The notes under the pieces are model-generated. The model did no database searches, was not told the origin of the DNA, and worked only from the letters and a program-made list of their open reading frames with translations. The position numbers and the translations under genes were made by a program. From assembly GCA_963818985.1 (NCBI GenBank), contig CAWFUJ010000001.1:124001-188000 (forward strand): a stretch of 64,000 nucleotides of DNA. Reading direction: 5' to 3'. Shown here one piece after another: positions 43,194-52,499 of this stretch. The stretch comes from JAFEDN01 sp963818985. GTDB taxonomy: Bacteria; Pseudomonadota; Gammaproteobacteria; Coxiellales; Coxiellaceae. Positions within the stretch are counted from its first letter, which is position 1. Every line of letters starts with the position of its first letter.

Positions 43194-43562
43194 AAATTAC
43201 CTCCCTTCATTTATTATTAATATTATTATTCCAGAAAAAGCATAACAAATAAAGGATAAATAAATCTCGCCCACAATTTTTGTACCCTACAGAGGGCTTT
43301 AGGCTCATCTTCGAATATTTAATATTGTTTTAAGCTTATTGCAGTACATTAGGTTGACATTTAATGGGTAAAAATTATGTTAAAACAAGAAGGAAAAAAA
43401 TTTACAATTAATACAAATTTTTCCTATACATCAAAAACTTTTTTAGATCCATTAACTCCCTAAAAGATTCTTCAAGCAAGGCGGCGTACTCGATCACCAA
43501 GTAACACACTGTAAGCTTTTATGGTATAATAATAGCTCTATAATTAGTAAAAGGAGATACGT
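43194..43562. other. Intergenic region carrying promoter of the ankyrin gene
   Basis: No gene is supported. A 28-codon frame from 43377 has only a weak binding site and its ATG overlaps the probable -10 box. The region mainly appears to be the control region between two divergent genes. Confidence 0.35.
43354..43381 (+). promoter_or_regulatory. Probable sigma-70 promoter
   Basis: TTGACA (43354-43359) and TATGTT (43376-43381) with a 16-base spacer; this would give a 5' leader of about 175 bases for the ankyrin-containing gene at 43563. Confidence 0.4.
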
Positions 43563-46088
43563 ATGATAAGGAATTCTGGAATTGATTTAAAGGATACTGA
43601 TGCTAGTACATGGATTGACAGATTAAAAGAATTCAAAAATTATTGGATTTCAAAACGAGAATATTACCGAGTATTTCAGTTTTGTCATACCGACAATTCA
43701 AAAATCATAGCTCCTCCGGGTATCCCTGAAGCGATAAGTGAAGCTTTGTCAAAATTTTTTTGGAGTTATTTTTTTTATTCACAGTATGTATATACCGCTA
43801 AAATCGCTGAACCTCTTGTCATAATATGCGCACAATCCTATACTGCATTTCAAAGAGATTTGGAAGCCTTATATCCCTATAAAAGCAAAACTATATGTTT
43901 ATTAGTAGATCCTAATTTTCAAGGCAATGTAGATTTTTTCATAAAAGTATATAAAACCCTGGATATAAAAGGTACCGTAAACATATTACAAACAAAGTAT
44001 GGACTGTCTTTAGGGGCGGATCAAGTTAATGACATTGCAAAGAAACTTAAAATTTATCTGGAAAAATACGCACAGCTTTTACAGATTCTTAAAGATCATG
44101 AATCACTTCTCACAAAAGTAGCTGATGAAAATAATTATAACAAAGAGCAGATGTACACTCTAAAATTGAAAACTCTTGAAAGTTTGCTGATTCTGGTAAA
44201 AACCTATGTTGTTACTGAGCTTAAAAATAAAGAATTTACAAGACTCATTCTAACCGACCTGGAAACGACTAGGGCGTATTTAAAGAATAAAACATTCGCT
44301 ACTGGCACCGACGCAAAACTTCATGGTCCTGGATTTCTTAAATTAGCTCGCAAACACTATGAAATTTCAACCAAAACTACACAAATAAGCGAAGATAAAT
44401 CAGAAGAAAAAAATCAAATAGAAAGTTTAGAACAAACTCAGGATTTCGCACCCGCTTGCAAAAATGGCGACTTGGCAAGAGCAAAGGCATTATCAAAAAA
44501 CATTTCTGAAGAGGCTTTAGCTAATGCTTTATATACCGCTTGTGCTGATGGTCAAGTTAAAATTATTAAATTTTTATTGAATAAAATTTCCTCTATCCGA
44601 GGCGCGGAAAAGCGATTGCTAAATCGCTTTTATACCGAAAAAGAAAGAACTCCACTGATGGCTGCATTAGAGAAAAACCATATAGATGTAGTCAACTTTC
44701 TTTTAAAAAGTAAGGTCATTGATCCTGCTATAAAAAATCGTTTTGGTGAAAGCGCTTTATCTTTCTCCAATGATGAAATTAGAAAAAAAATCTCTTCTAA
44801 AATTACCACCACACCAAAACATAAAGATCCAGCGCAAATACCAATGGCCGTGTCTATTTCTCGACCTTTCACGCCTACGGAAGAGCTGAAAATTGATTCT
44901 GAGAAAATTAAAAAATATTTTAAGTCCGTTAATATACCAGAGAAGCTAGTTGAAATTAAAACTTTACTTATTTCATTAAAACCTTATACCGAAATCATAA
45001 GTGATTTTAAATGGCTGCAGACTTTTTCCGAATTGCAGGAAAAATTTGTTAATTATGAAGAAAGATTTAATCGATTAAAGGAAGAACTATCCACAATAAC
45101 GGATAGTTCAAACTTACAAAAAATAAAAAAGCAGCATATTAAAATAACTAAACAGCTAGAATACATTAAGGAGCAATTATTAACTTTAGGTCGAGAATTA
45201 AATTTCACCGGAATTAGTTTATCCTCTGAAGAGAGTAAACTCTCCCCTCCCCCATCTATCAGATATAGTAGTATTTTTTCAAGTCCAAGTTCTCGCTCCC
45301 TAGGTACACATAGTTACAGCGTACCGAAGCCAGCAGAGGCTTTAACGAGAGAAGCACAAGAAAAGGATTATACAAATTTTCGATTTTTTTTGCCGCCACA
45401 GCCACCTAAACTATCGGATTATTTTGAAATCATAAATATGTTAGATTCTGTTTGCTATAGAAAATTAGAAAAGATAATTTTTTTTAGGGATTTTTCTGCT
45501 ATCCAGCAAGATAAATCAAAAATTAATGTCTTCAAAGCTATACAGACAGACGCCATTTTATTTGAAATTATGCAATTCATGGAGCAACAAGCACATTTAA
45601 CAGAGCCCAACCTGATAAGACAGGCAATAGTTCATTTCAAGGGTTCACATAAACAATTTGAGCTCCAATTTCACAGTTCTGTCTTAGAGGAAAAAAATAT
45701 CACTGATTTACATAATAAAGTGATGAGTTTTGCAACCGATTTACTTTCGCTTGATATAAACAGATTAAGAAGAAATAGCCTTTATAAAAAGCTAATAGCG
45801 CATGGAGAGCTTTTGCAGCAAGAAAAGGAAGTTGTCGCACTTTCGGAGCGACGGACTTTTAATACGATATTTAATACCAAAAAATTTTGGTACGAATCTT
45901 TTAACTATGAATTTCCATTCATTGAGCCTATGTTTAAAAGTGCATTAGAGATGATTAATATCCATTATCATATTTATGGAACTCCTAATAATCCTCAAGT
46001 GGACCCTAGAAGAGCCGTTACCAGTCGGCATAAAGGACCCTCAGGTATTGCTAGCCCTACTTCTAACCCAGCTATTACGTTTAGTTAA
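43563..46088 (+). CDS. Large protein with central ankyrin repeats
   Basis: An 841-residue soluble protein preceded by AAAAGGAGATACGT. Residues 1-280 are helical and unmatched. Residues about 295-405 hold ankyrin repeats: DFAPACKNGDLARAKALSK, ANALYTACADGQVKIIKFLL, RTPLMAALEKNHIDVVNFLL and a partial unit FGESALSF. Then come a linker, a coiled-coil-like region (about 470-560; ERFNRLKEELSTITDSSNL), a Ser/Pro-rich linker (about 555-590) and a C-terminal helical domain (about 600-800) ending in a disordered tail. The architecture is typical of intracellular-bacterial effectors, with no enzyme motif seen. Confidence 0.65.
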   Translation: MIRNSGIDLKDTDASTWIDRLKEFKNYWISKREYYRVFQFCHTDNSKIIAPPGIPEAISEALSKFFWSYFFYSQYVYTAKIAEPLVIICAQSYTAFQRDLEALYPYKSKTICLLVDPNFQGNVDFFIKVYKTLDIKGTVNILQTKYGLSLGADQVNDIAKKLKIYLEKYAQLLQILKDHESLLTKVADENNYNKEQMYTLKLKTLESLLILVKTYVVTELKNKEFTRLILTDLETTRAYLKNKTFATGTDAKLHGPGFLKLARKHYEISTKTTQISEDKSEEKNQIESLEQTQDFAPACKNGDLARAKALSKNISEEALANALYTACADGQVKIIKFLLNKISSIRGAEKRLLNRFYTEKERTPLMAALEKNHIDVVNFLLKSKVIDPAIKNRFGESALSFSNDEIRKKISSKITTTPKHKDPAQIPMAVSISRPFTPTEELKIDSEKIKKYFKSVNIPEKLVEIKTLLISLKPYTEIISDFKWLQTFSELQEKFVNYEERFNRLKEELSTITDSSNLQKIKKQHIKITKQLEYIKEQLLTLGRELNFTGISLSSEESKLSPPPSIRYSSIFSSPSSRSLGTHSYSVPKPAEALTREAQEKDYTNFRFFLPPQPPKLSDYFEIINMLDSVCYRKLEKIIFFRDFSAIQQDKSKINVFKAIQTDAILFEIMQFMEQQAHLTEPNLIRQAIVHFKGSHKQFELQFHSSVLEEKNITDLHNKVMSFATDLLSLDINRLRRNSLYKKLIAHGELLQQEKEVVALSERRTFNTIFNTKKFWYESFNYEFPFIEPMFKSALEMINIHYHIYGTPNNPQVDPRRAVTSRHKGPSGIASPTSNPAITFS

Positions 46089-46366
46089 AACTTAAGCGCG
46101 TACACCGAGCCAACTAGCTAGCATGATTCTGGTGAGCAAATACATTGGCTTCAATACTAGCATCTTGTTTGAAAATATAATTAACAAGATAATCATAATT
46201 ATCCACCGTTATGTCTGAACTAATTACCAAACTTTGGGCGCGACGTACCGTATTTTTGAATCACGAAATTGTCATATTGTGAAAAATTTGATGATATGTT
46301 AGGCTAAAATTGTAAAAAATGTTTTTTTATTGGAAAAAAACAATTTGACTAAAGGAGACTTCTACT

Positions 46367-46735
46367 ATGAAAAAATCAAATCTTTCACGGAGCCTTGTCA
46401 GTACAGAACATGTAATAGGAGTAAAAGTACAAAATCCGCAAAGTGAAAATTTAGGTGAAATAGAAGAAATCATACTTGAGAAAGTTTCTGGAAAAGTTCG
46501 TTATTTAGTACTATCTTTCGGGGGGTTTTTAGGAATGGGGGATAAACTTTTCGCCCTTCCATGGAACGCCATTCATTATAATCCTGAGCAGGATGCTTTT
46601 ATCTTAAATATTAGTAAAGAAAAATTAAAAAATGCTCCGGGCTTTAACAAAGATCAGCCTCCTGACTACAATGACCAAATTTGGGGCGAAAGTATTTCTA
46701 AATACTACGATACTAAGCCTTTTTGGTTAGAATAA
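46367..46735 (+). CDS. PRC-barrel domain protein
   Basis: A 122-residue protein with a PRC-barrel: VIGVKVQNPQSENLGEIEEI, KVRYLVLSFGGFLGMGDKLF and ALPWNAIHYNPEQDAFIL cover the six-strand fold (about 15-90). Stand-alone PRC-barrel proteins of this kind are common in proteobacteria and often stress-related; the parent fold is found in RimM and photosynthetic reaction centres. ACTAAAGGAGACTTC is a strong binding site. A strong hairpin follows directly, so the gene is likely monocistronic. Confidence 0.88.
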   Translation: MKKSNLSRSLVSTEHVIGVKVQNPQSENLGEIEEIILEKVSGKVRYLVLSFGGFLGMGDKLFALPWNAIHYNPEQDAFILNISKEKLKNAPGFNKDQPPDYNDQIWGESISKYYDTKPFWLE

Positions 46736-46745
46736 CGAGCGCTTG

Positions 46746-46780
46746 AATCCAGCGATTTTAAACTTTAAAATCGCTGGATT
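46746..46780 (+). terminator. Strong hairpin after the PRC-barrel gene
   Basis: AATCCAGCGATTTTAA (46746-46761) pairs perfectly with TTAAAATCGCTGGATT (46765-46780) around a 3-base loop, ten bases after the stop codon. The downstream tract is T/A-rich (TATAATAATTT), fitting an intrinsic terminator. Confidence 0.8.
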
Positions 46781-46884
46781 TATAATAATTTCCATTGCAC
46801 GCCCCCCTCAGAGAGATACCCCAAGCTCACCCTGATAGAGCAGAAGCTGAACACCAAATAAGGAAGTTATTTTTGCACAAGCCC

Positions 46885-48252
46885 TTAGCTAAGAGAGAGA
46901 TTTTCACTTAACTTGGAACCCTGATCGATCAATGGTAAAAATTTTAAGTGAACTCCAAATAATGAATAGAATGGTATTTCCATATGTTCGTCACTACTTT
47001 TTGATGGCGACTCTATTTTACAAACAGCAGTATACTTCAAACTATCCTTGATGACTTCCCGATAGTGCCAAGAACTTAAATGAGAAGCTAAAAACCATGA
47101 TATTTTGCCACTTATATCATCCTCAGCAAATAATAATAAAAAGGATAATGCATTATGTATTTGTTGATTAGTGGTCTCAAGGCTTTTAAACAGGTAATCA
47201 AGTATCTTTGCTTCTTTTGGTTTTTTACAATCTAAACCTGCACTTATGTCCAACTTTTGACCCGTGATGGTGAGTGGATAATTGACAGAGTTAACTTTGA
47301 AATCTTTTGAATCTCCACTCTCTTGAGAACTAGGAGCTTTATATTTTATTTTATTATGGTCTATTGCCAGCTTTCGAGTGCTGGTTAAGTCTTTCAGTTC
47401 CTTTGGAGAAAGTATTCTATATTGACTGATACAACAATAAGTTTGAACTTGATTCCATAAAATTTGAGATATTAATTTCCATTCCTGCGCTTGCCCATTC
47501 ACTCCCCCTATTTGCAGTAATTCAAAGGCCATTTTGTAAGCTTTAATAGCCATCTCCAAGTAGTTGAGCAAGGTACTATTCACATGGATTTTTATCCATT
47601 CCGCCAACTGTTCTTTATTAGTCGTTAAAAGCATCGATAAGGGAAAAAGAAGTAATTTTTCGCCAGTGGACTTATATTCCTCAGCACATTGAAACCAATT
47701 TTTTGCAATTAGAACCACTTTTTTAAATTCAGCCGTTTTATCCGTCTTCAGCTCTTCAAAATTAAACCTCCCTTTGACAACAATTATTTGTTGTTTTGCC
47801 CATTCGATTTCTCTATCCATTTTTTTCAAATTGCTTTGCGTTTCTTTTTCCTCTGTTCTTGCTTTTGCAAATAGATTAAGATAATTTTCAATCCGGTAAT
47901 TTATCGTTATCAATTGTGTAAGTAAATTTTCTACTCTTTCACAAATTCTTTTTTCCAAAATATTTTCGCCTAATTGACAACATATTTTGGCCCGGCGCAG
48001 ACCGGCAATAGTAGTTTGATGATATTTTTCCAGAGAGGGAATTATATTTTTTTGATCAGAAGCTCTATCCTGTTCTATGTACCATTCAGCTAATATTAAA
48101 CATCTAGCGGCTAATGAATATAGGATGTCGATGTCTTCACTTTCTATATTACGCTGTGGCCCACCATATAGAAGATCATAAAATTCTGCCTCTTTTTTCA
48201 ACAGATGGTCAGTCATAAGATTATCAGTGCGAGCCTGCACAAATTCTTCCAA
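46885..48252 (-). CDS. Helical protein of unknown function; start uncertain
   Basis: A 455-residue frame from a TTG at 48252 without a ribosome binding site. The frame is open further upstream and encodes plausible sequence (GFKITKKIGIEAKQIVSKLE) but no ATG/GTG/TTG. An ATT codon at 48297 is preceded by GGGATTTAAA, almost the same context as the ATC at 32910. The protein is helical with TPR/14-3-3-like spacing (LAARCLILAEWYIEQDRAS, LEMAIKAYKMAFELLQIGG, LISQILWNQVQTYCC) and no membrane segment. No family recognised. It is divergent from the hydrolase remnant, with 42 bases between the possible starts. Confidence 0.5.
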   Translation of the reverse strand: MEEFVQARTDNLMTDHLLKKEAEFYDLLYGGPQRNIESEDIDILYSLAARCLILAEWYIEQDRASDQKNIIPSLEKYHQTTIAGLRRAKICCQLGENILEKRICERVENLLTQLITINYRIENYLNLFAKARTEEKETQSNLKKMDREIEWAKQQIIVVKGRFNFEELKTDKTAEFKKVVLIAKNWFQCAEEYKSTGEKLLLFPLSMLLTTNKEQLAEWIKIHVNSTLLNYLEMAIKAYKMAFELLQIGGVNGQAQEWKLISQILWNQVQTYCCISQYRILSPKELKDLTSTRKLAIDHNKIKYKAPSSQESGDSKDFKVNSVNYPLTITGQKLDISAGLDCKKPKEAKILDYLFKSLETTNQQIHNALSFLLLFAEDDISGKISWFLASHLSSWHYREVIKDSLKYTAVCKIESPSKSSDEHMEIPFYSLFGVHLKFLPLIDQGSKLSENLSLS

Positions 48253-48339
48253 TTTCGATACAATTTGTTTAGCTTCAATTCCTATCTTCTTCGTAATTTT
48301 AAATCCCAGTGAATCACTAGTACAAAAAAAACGTTAAGG

Positions 48340-48723
48340 TTGGAAATTAAAAAGTTTTCAATCATTGGCCATTCGGGTGGTGCGCCATTTGCTGTCGCCT
48401 GCATATATAAAATATCCGACCAGTTAAATGGCGTTGCTATTGTTGCTGGAATAGGTCCTGTAGAAATTCCTGAAGTAGTAGTCAGTTTGTCTCAAGGACA
48501 ACGATTTCTAAAGAATGCAATTAATATGACCCCCTGGATTGCTAACTGCATGATGAAACTGACATCAATAATGTTTAAAAACTCTAAATTGCTAAAATAC
48601 GGACTAAAACAAATGCCTGAAGTGGATGTTCTTGCGTTGCAATCCCAAGAGAGTCATAAGCAGGAAGGACACATCTCTTTGCTGACAAACAAAGGAAAAG
48701 AAATTTTACAAAGTATTTGTTAA
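48340..48723 (+). pseudogene. Alpha/beta-hydrolase remnant with internal deletion
   Basis: A 127-codon frame begins at a TTG with FSIIGHSGGAPFAVACIY, the nucleophile elbow (G-H-S-G-G) of alpha/beta-hydrolases, followed by LNGVAIVAGIGPVEIPE. It ends with EGHISLLTNKGKEIL, the region of the catalytic His. The first 80-100 residues of a normal enzyme (about 290) and the stretch carrying the catalytic acid are missing; the deletion joins near QSQESHKQEGH. Kept motifs on both sides of a gap mean a deleted gene rather than a short natural form. Confidence 0.65.
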
Positions 48724-48821
48724 TTCCTCCTTGCCAAGAAATTTTAAATTTGTCAGTATGGTTTCACTTTTTAAATGGATTTAGGTAAAATTGAGTTGAG
48801 CATTTTAATAAGGAGAAGATT

Positions 48822-49172
48822 ATGTTTAAGAAAATTTGCCTAATCGGGGTTGCTTTAGCTTCAGTCGGTTGTCAATCCACGCATTTATCACGACAAGCTC
48901 AGCAAGTCATCTTGTCACCTAATGCACCATCGCCTGCTTGTCAATATATTAGTAGTATTACTGGTAATCAAGGGAACTTCGTGAGCGGGGCTGTTACTTC
49001 TAATAAGAACCTAGAGCAGGGAGCAATGAATGATCTTAGAAATAAAGCTGCTAATTTAGGCGCTAATTATGTGCAGATGTTGGGTAATCGTTCCGGAGTC
49101 ACCGGTCACAATGGCGGTCAGCGACAAACTAATGTTATTTACACCGGCAATGCTTATAAATGTCCAAGGTGA
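48822..49172 (+). CDS. DUF4156-like lipoprotein
   Basis: A 116-residue lipoprotein. The signal peptide ends ALASVGC, so Cys17 would be lipidated. The mature part has ACQYISSITGNQGNF, NDLRNKAANLGANYVQML and a C-terminal TGNAYKCPR, the pattern of DUF4156 envelope lipoproteins, with two cysteines positioned for a disulfide. ATAAGGAGAAGATT precedes the ATG. Function of the family is not established. Confidence 0.8.
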   Translation: MFKKICLIGVALASVGCQSTHLSRQAQQVILSPNAPSPACQYISSITGNQGNFVSGAVTSNKNLEQGAMNDLRNKAANLGANYVQMLGNRSGVTGHNGGQRQTNVIYTGNAYKCPR

Positions 49173-49336
49173 GATTATAATCAACACCTGGGGACCATAA
49201 GGTCGGCAAAGGTAAGCAGGACGTATTAACTGCGATCCATATAAAAGTGAGTTGTTGCCACATTGGCGATTTAAAATCAACGTTTTTCCCTGCTTATGAT
49301 ATATTAAAGTTACTACTCTTATTCTTTTTTCAGCGG

Positions 49337-49369
49337 AGTGACATGAAATGAACGCGATAAAAGATACAG
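49337..49369. repeat. Short repeated element, copy 1 (copy 2 at 50915-50946)
   Basis: AGTGACATGAAATG (14 bases) and AAAAGATACAG (11 bases) occur here and again at 50915-50928 and 50936-50946, with spacers of 8 and 7 bases. In copy 1 it spans the start of the FPASDPP micro-gene; copy 2 keeps this 5' context but not the coding part. It looks like a partial duplication of the micro-gene's start region. Confidence 0.55.
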
Positions 49370-49413
49370 AGAACTCGTTTCCAGCTAGCGATCCTCCTTC
49401 ATCATGGCGGTAA
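49348..49413 (+). CDS. 21-residue micro-protein with FPASDPPSSW motif
   Basis: GCGGAGTG precedes an ATG at 49348 that reads MNAIKDTENSFPASDPPSSW followed by R and stop. The FPASDPPS-W motif is found in many small proteobacterial proteins of unknown role, which makes the frame credible despite its size. It ends 16 bases before the endonuclease V gene and may be its translational neighbour. Confidence 0.55.
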   Translation: MNAIKDTENSFPASDPPSSWR

Positions 49414-49429
49414 AGGCTAATAATTAAGT

Positions 49430-50134
49430 ATGAACTCATTTAATTTCTGTCAACTTAAATCTCCTAACTCAATTACTGAAGCTGTTCAGGTTCAGGAAGC
49501 ACTGCGCTCACAACTAATTTTGAAAAATGATTTTGATCAGATTAAGGTTATTGCTGGGATTGATGTAGGATACGACACAGTGCGCAACTTTGCTCACGCC
49601 TCTATCGTATTAATGACGTTTGAACAATTAAATGTTTTAGAAACCATACAGGATTTTACTCCAGTCACCTTTCCTTACGTTCCAGGATTACTTTCTTTTC
49701 GTGAAATCCCGGCTATTTTATCTGCAATCAATAAGCTAACTCGGGCACCTGATTTGTTGATGGTCGATGGGCAAGGGATTGCGCATCCCCGAAGAATGGG
49801 TATTGCATCTCACTTAGGAGTCATCACTAACCTACCCTCTATTGGAGTTGCCAAATCTTGTCTGGTAGGACACTACAAGATGCCAGATCCTTCTAAAGGA
49901 AACACTACCGATTTAATTTACCGCCACGAACTAATTGGGAAGGTTTTGCGCAGCAAGGATAATGTAAAACCTTTATTTATTTCTCCAGGCCATCGTATAG
50001 ATATACATACTGCATTACAATTCACCATACAATGCTTAACCCGTTTTCGCTTGCCTGAACCCACTCGCCTCGCTGATAAATTGTCTAAAGTAATCCCTCA
50101 TAAAAATCTGACGCAGGTTTCCTTTCACTTTTAA
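49430..50134 (+). CDS. nfi: Endonuclease V (deoxyinosine 3' endonuclease)
   Basis: A 234-residue DNA-repair enzyme that nicks DNA one base 3' of deoxyinosine. All signature blocks are present: AGIDVGYD (D45, metal ligand), YVPGLLSFREIP (Y82 wedge and E91), MVDGQGIAHPRRMGIASHLG (D112, H118), GVAKS, and PLFISPGHRIDI followed by RLPEPTRLAD. Length is normal. The binding site before ATG 49430 is weak (TAATTAAGT), which may mean coupling to the micro-protein frame just upstream. Confidence 0.95.
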   Translation: MNSFNFCQLKSPNSITEAVQVQEALRSQLILKNDFDQIKVIAGIDVGYDTVRNFAHASIVLMTFEQLNVLETIQDFTPVTFPYVPGLLSFREIPAILSAINKLTRAPDLLMVDGQGIAHPRRMGIASHLGVITNLPSIGVAKSCLVGHYKMPDPSKGNTTDLIYRHELIGKVLRSKDNVKPLFISPGHRIDIHTALQFTIQCLTRFRLPEPTRLADKLSKVIPHKNLTQVSFHF

Positions 50135-50425
50135 AGCTCGAATTTTTCCTAACATCACGATTCCTCTGCGATTATCACGTAATTTAAGCTCAATATAAAT
50201 TAATCCCTTTGCTTAATATACTCGCTTTTTTCGCGCCATTCTGGCCCCAGCCCTGACAAAGCTAATGATATCTAAGATTAGAAACGAAACCAATTGTATC
50301 AAGTTTTAAATTCTGCTAAATTCATTAAAAAGCAATTAAGATTTTTGGAGTATTGAACGTTAGTTTGCATGAAACCTTTATCGGCCAACTTGAATTAACT
50401 AAAATTTTTACCAGGAGGTGACACC

Positions 50426-50863
50426 ATGAATGCAATTAAGTTTTTAATTACAGAACATGATAGAGTGCGAAAGATGTTATCTGATATTGATCAGGACTCC
50501 CATAGATCAGAGACTAAGAGAAAACTTTTTGACGAACTCTTGCAAGAATTACTTCGACATGAAAAAATGGAACAAACAGTTTGGTATCCATTTCTCAGGG
50601 TAAATAAAACTCTAACTGATTTAATACCACATTTAATTTCCGAAGAGAAAAGCGCTTCCAAGGCAATGAAAGCGATTGAAAAAATTACCTCTCAAGCCGA
50701 TTGGGAAGAAAAATTTTCAGAATTTAGAAGCGATGTTGAACATCATGCCAAAGAGGAAGAAACCAAATTATTCCCTCATGTAGAAAATATTTTAAGCAAG
50801 GATGAATTAGAGAAGATAGGTAAAGAAATGCTCCAATTTAAACGTGAATTTCAAGATAAATAA
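50426..50863 (+). CDS. Hemerythrin-like HHE domain protein
   Basis: A 145-residue helical protein with the di-iron ligand pattern of hemerythrin HHE domains: FLITEHDRVRKML, LLRHEKMEQTVWYPFL, HLISEEKSASKAM and EHHAKEEETKLFPHVENIL. Such proteins bind oxygen, nitric oxide or iron and often serve in stress protection. AGGAGGTGACACC is a near-perfect ribosome binding site, predicting high expression. It is preceded by 291 bases without a gene. Confidence 0.9.
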   Translation: MNAIKFLITEHDRVRKMLSDIDQDSHRSETKRKLFDELLQELLRHEKMEQTVWYPFLRVNKTLTDLIPHLISEEKSASKAMKAIEKITSQADWEEKFSEFRSDVEHHAKEEETKLFPHVENILSKDELEKIGKEMLQFKREFQDK

Positions 50864-50914
50864 ATTCTTTAAGCAGAAGTAGCTTGCAGCTTTTTTTCGC
50901 TGCTGGCATATTTA

Positions 50915-50946
50915 AGTGACATGAAATGGGTGGGCAAAAGATACAG
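50915..50946. repeat. Short repeated element, copy 2
   Basis: Second copy of the element at 49337-49369: the 14-base and 11-base identical blocks with a 7-base spacer. No micro-protein frame with the FPASDPP motif follows here. Confidence 0.55.
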
Positions 50947-51157
50947 GAGACTTTATTACTTGCCCCTAAAGTAGAAAAGACCCAGTTACTCATTAGCACA
51001 CATCTCCTCTAGTTTTCAAAGTTTCAATTGCCATGATTTGTAGGTTCTCTTGCCTATCGAATATTATTCTTCATTGTCCTACTCTTAATCAAACTGCCCC
51101 AATAAATTGACTTCTAGGCGTAAAATATATTAAAATTATTTTAAATCAAGGAAAAAA

Positions 51158-52303
51158 ATGCTACAGGATACTTTAATAGAAGAATTAGAAAAATTTAACA
51201 TTCACGAGCTTTTTTTTATCAAAAATAATCTGAAATTGGGAAAAGACCATTTATTCAAGAAAATTGGCGAAGATGAATTCAATAATCTCCTCTCTATGAT
51301 CAAATTATCTTCAGAAAAGAAATCCAAGTTAACCTTAAGTATCGAAGCAAAAATAGGCTATTTTATCTTCTTCTACAATATCATTTTGACAACCTTGCTT
51401 GGGATAGCCTTCGGATTTTCAGGCTTGTTCGGTTCTGGAAAATTTAAAATATGCCCCTTGATAATAATTTTTCTGCTTAGTGCTATTATTAGCCTATTCG
51501 TTACTTGGCTTAATAGTAAGCATATAAAAAAGAAAAACTCGCAAATTCTCAAAGACCAAAAAATTGCTGAGTTAGAATTAAAGATAATTCAAATGATCAT
51601 TAATAAAGGAGAAAGTAAAATTAAAAGAAATCAAAAAAAGCTTTTAAATATAACGGAAAATATCTTACAAAAGATACATTCCATTCTACCTTCAGATGTT
51701 CCTATTCATTTGGATCAATGCTTGAGTGAACTGGGTTATTTTCGTCAGATAAGTCAGAAAGAATCTTTTCCAATTAATATCGAACCCTATTTTAAGAAAT
51801 ATCAAACTCATTTTACTTTTCACAGCTTAGCCCATTTACGTTCTTATTCTATGGAATCCCCTTTAAAAATAAAAAAATGGCTCGCCACTAATTGGGGCGA
51901 CGTTATTCCAACAACGTTTATTACTTTGTTTGGCAGTTTTTCGTCCGCGTTTATTTTATATAACAATGTTCCACTCTGTATACAAGAATCGGGCTATATA
52001 TTCCAATGGGAGCAATTTGTTCATTCTAAACATCTATTAATTTTAATTTCAATCCTGATTGCCAGTTATTTCACTTTTTCTCATGCTAAATTCATGTATA
52101 CTAACTACATCAAAGAAAATTCTCTGAAACAATTAGCAAATAAAATTTCTGCCTTAGAGATGAAATATTTATATAGGAAATCGCAGAACAACTTTTTATT
52201 AGAAAATTTATCAAGAGCGCGCCGATTAGTAAAATACGTTAACAGGATTATTTCTAAGAAAACATTAATTATGGATAAAAAAATATACGCAACTGCTCCA
52301 TGA
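51158..52303 (+). CDS. Four-segment membrane protein with cytoplasmic helical regions
   Basis: A 381-residue protein with two pairs of membrane segments: IGYFIFFYNIILTTLLGIAF and CPLIIIFLLSAIISLFVTWL (about 65-130), then TTFITLFGSFSSAFILY and HLLILISILIASYFTF (about 252-308). Between and after them are long charged helices with coiled-coil character (KKKNSQILKDQKIAELELKI, NSLKQLANKISALEMKYLY). ATCAAGGAAAA precedes the ATG. I do not recognise the family; the two-hairpin layout resembles membrane proteins inserted into host organelles by intracellular bacteria, which is speculation. Confidence 0.6.
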   Translation: MLQDTLIEELEKFNIHELFFIKNNLKLGKDHLFKKIGEDEFNNLLSMIKLSSEKKSKLTLSIEAKIGYFIFFYNIILTTLLGIAFGFSGLFGSGKFKICPLIIIFLLSAIISLFVTWLNSKHIKKKNSQILKDQKIAELELKIIQMIINKGESKIKRNQKKLLNITENILQKIHSILPSDVPIHLDQCLSELGYFRQISQKESFPINIEPYFKKYQTHFTFHSLAHLRSYSMESPLKIKKWLATNWGDVIPTTFITLFGSFSSAFILYNNVPLCIQESGYIFQWEQFVHSKHLLILISILIASYFTFSHAKFMYTNYIKENSLKQLANKISALEMKYLYRKSQNNFLLENLSRARRLVKYVNRIISKKTLIMDKKIYATAP

Positions 52304-52499
52304 TTTGAATTAGATTATAATTCGCCGTATAAATAGCCGTTTTGATATTACGGCTTATGGTAATTGAAGCGCAAATTGCCGAAACGTGAATAGCACAAAT
52401 TTAACCATGCGCTTAAAATTTAGACTTGATTTTATCAGGCGGATAAGGCATGGTATAATAAATTTAATGCAATCAAGTCATAAATAGAAAGGGGTAATA

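Noticed and set aside
43377..43463. 28-codon frame starting MLKQEGKKFTI
   Set aside because: Weak binding site and its ATG overlaps the likely -10 box of the promoter for the downstream gene.
50885..50905. GCAGC-TTTTTTTC-GCTGC after the hemerythrin gene as a terminator
   Set aside because: The stem is only five pairs and the T-run lies in the loop rather than after the stem.
52330..52355. Short GCCGT/ACGGC repeat after the four-segment membrane protein
   Set aside because: Five-pair stem with no T-run; not distinguishable from chance.
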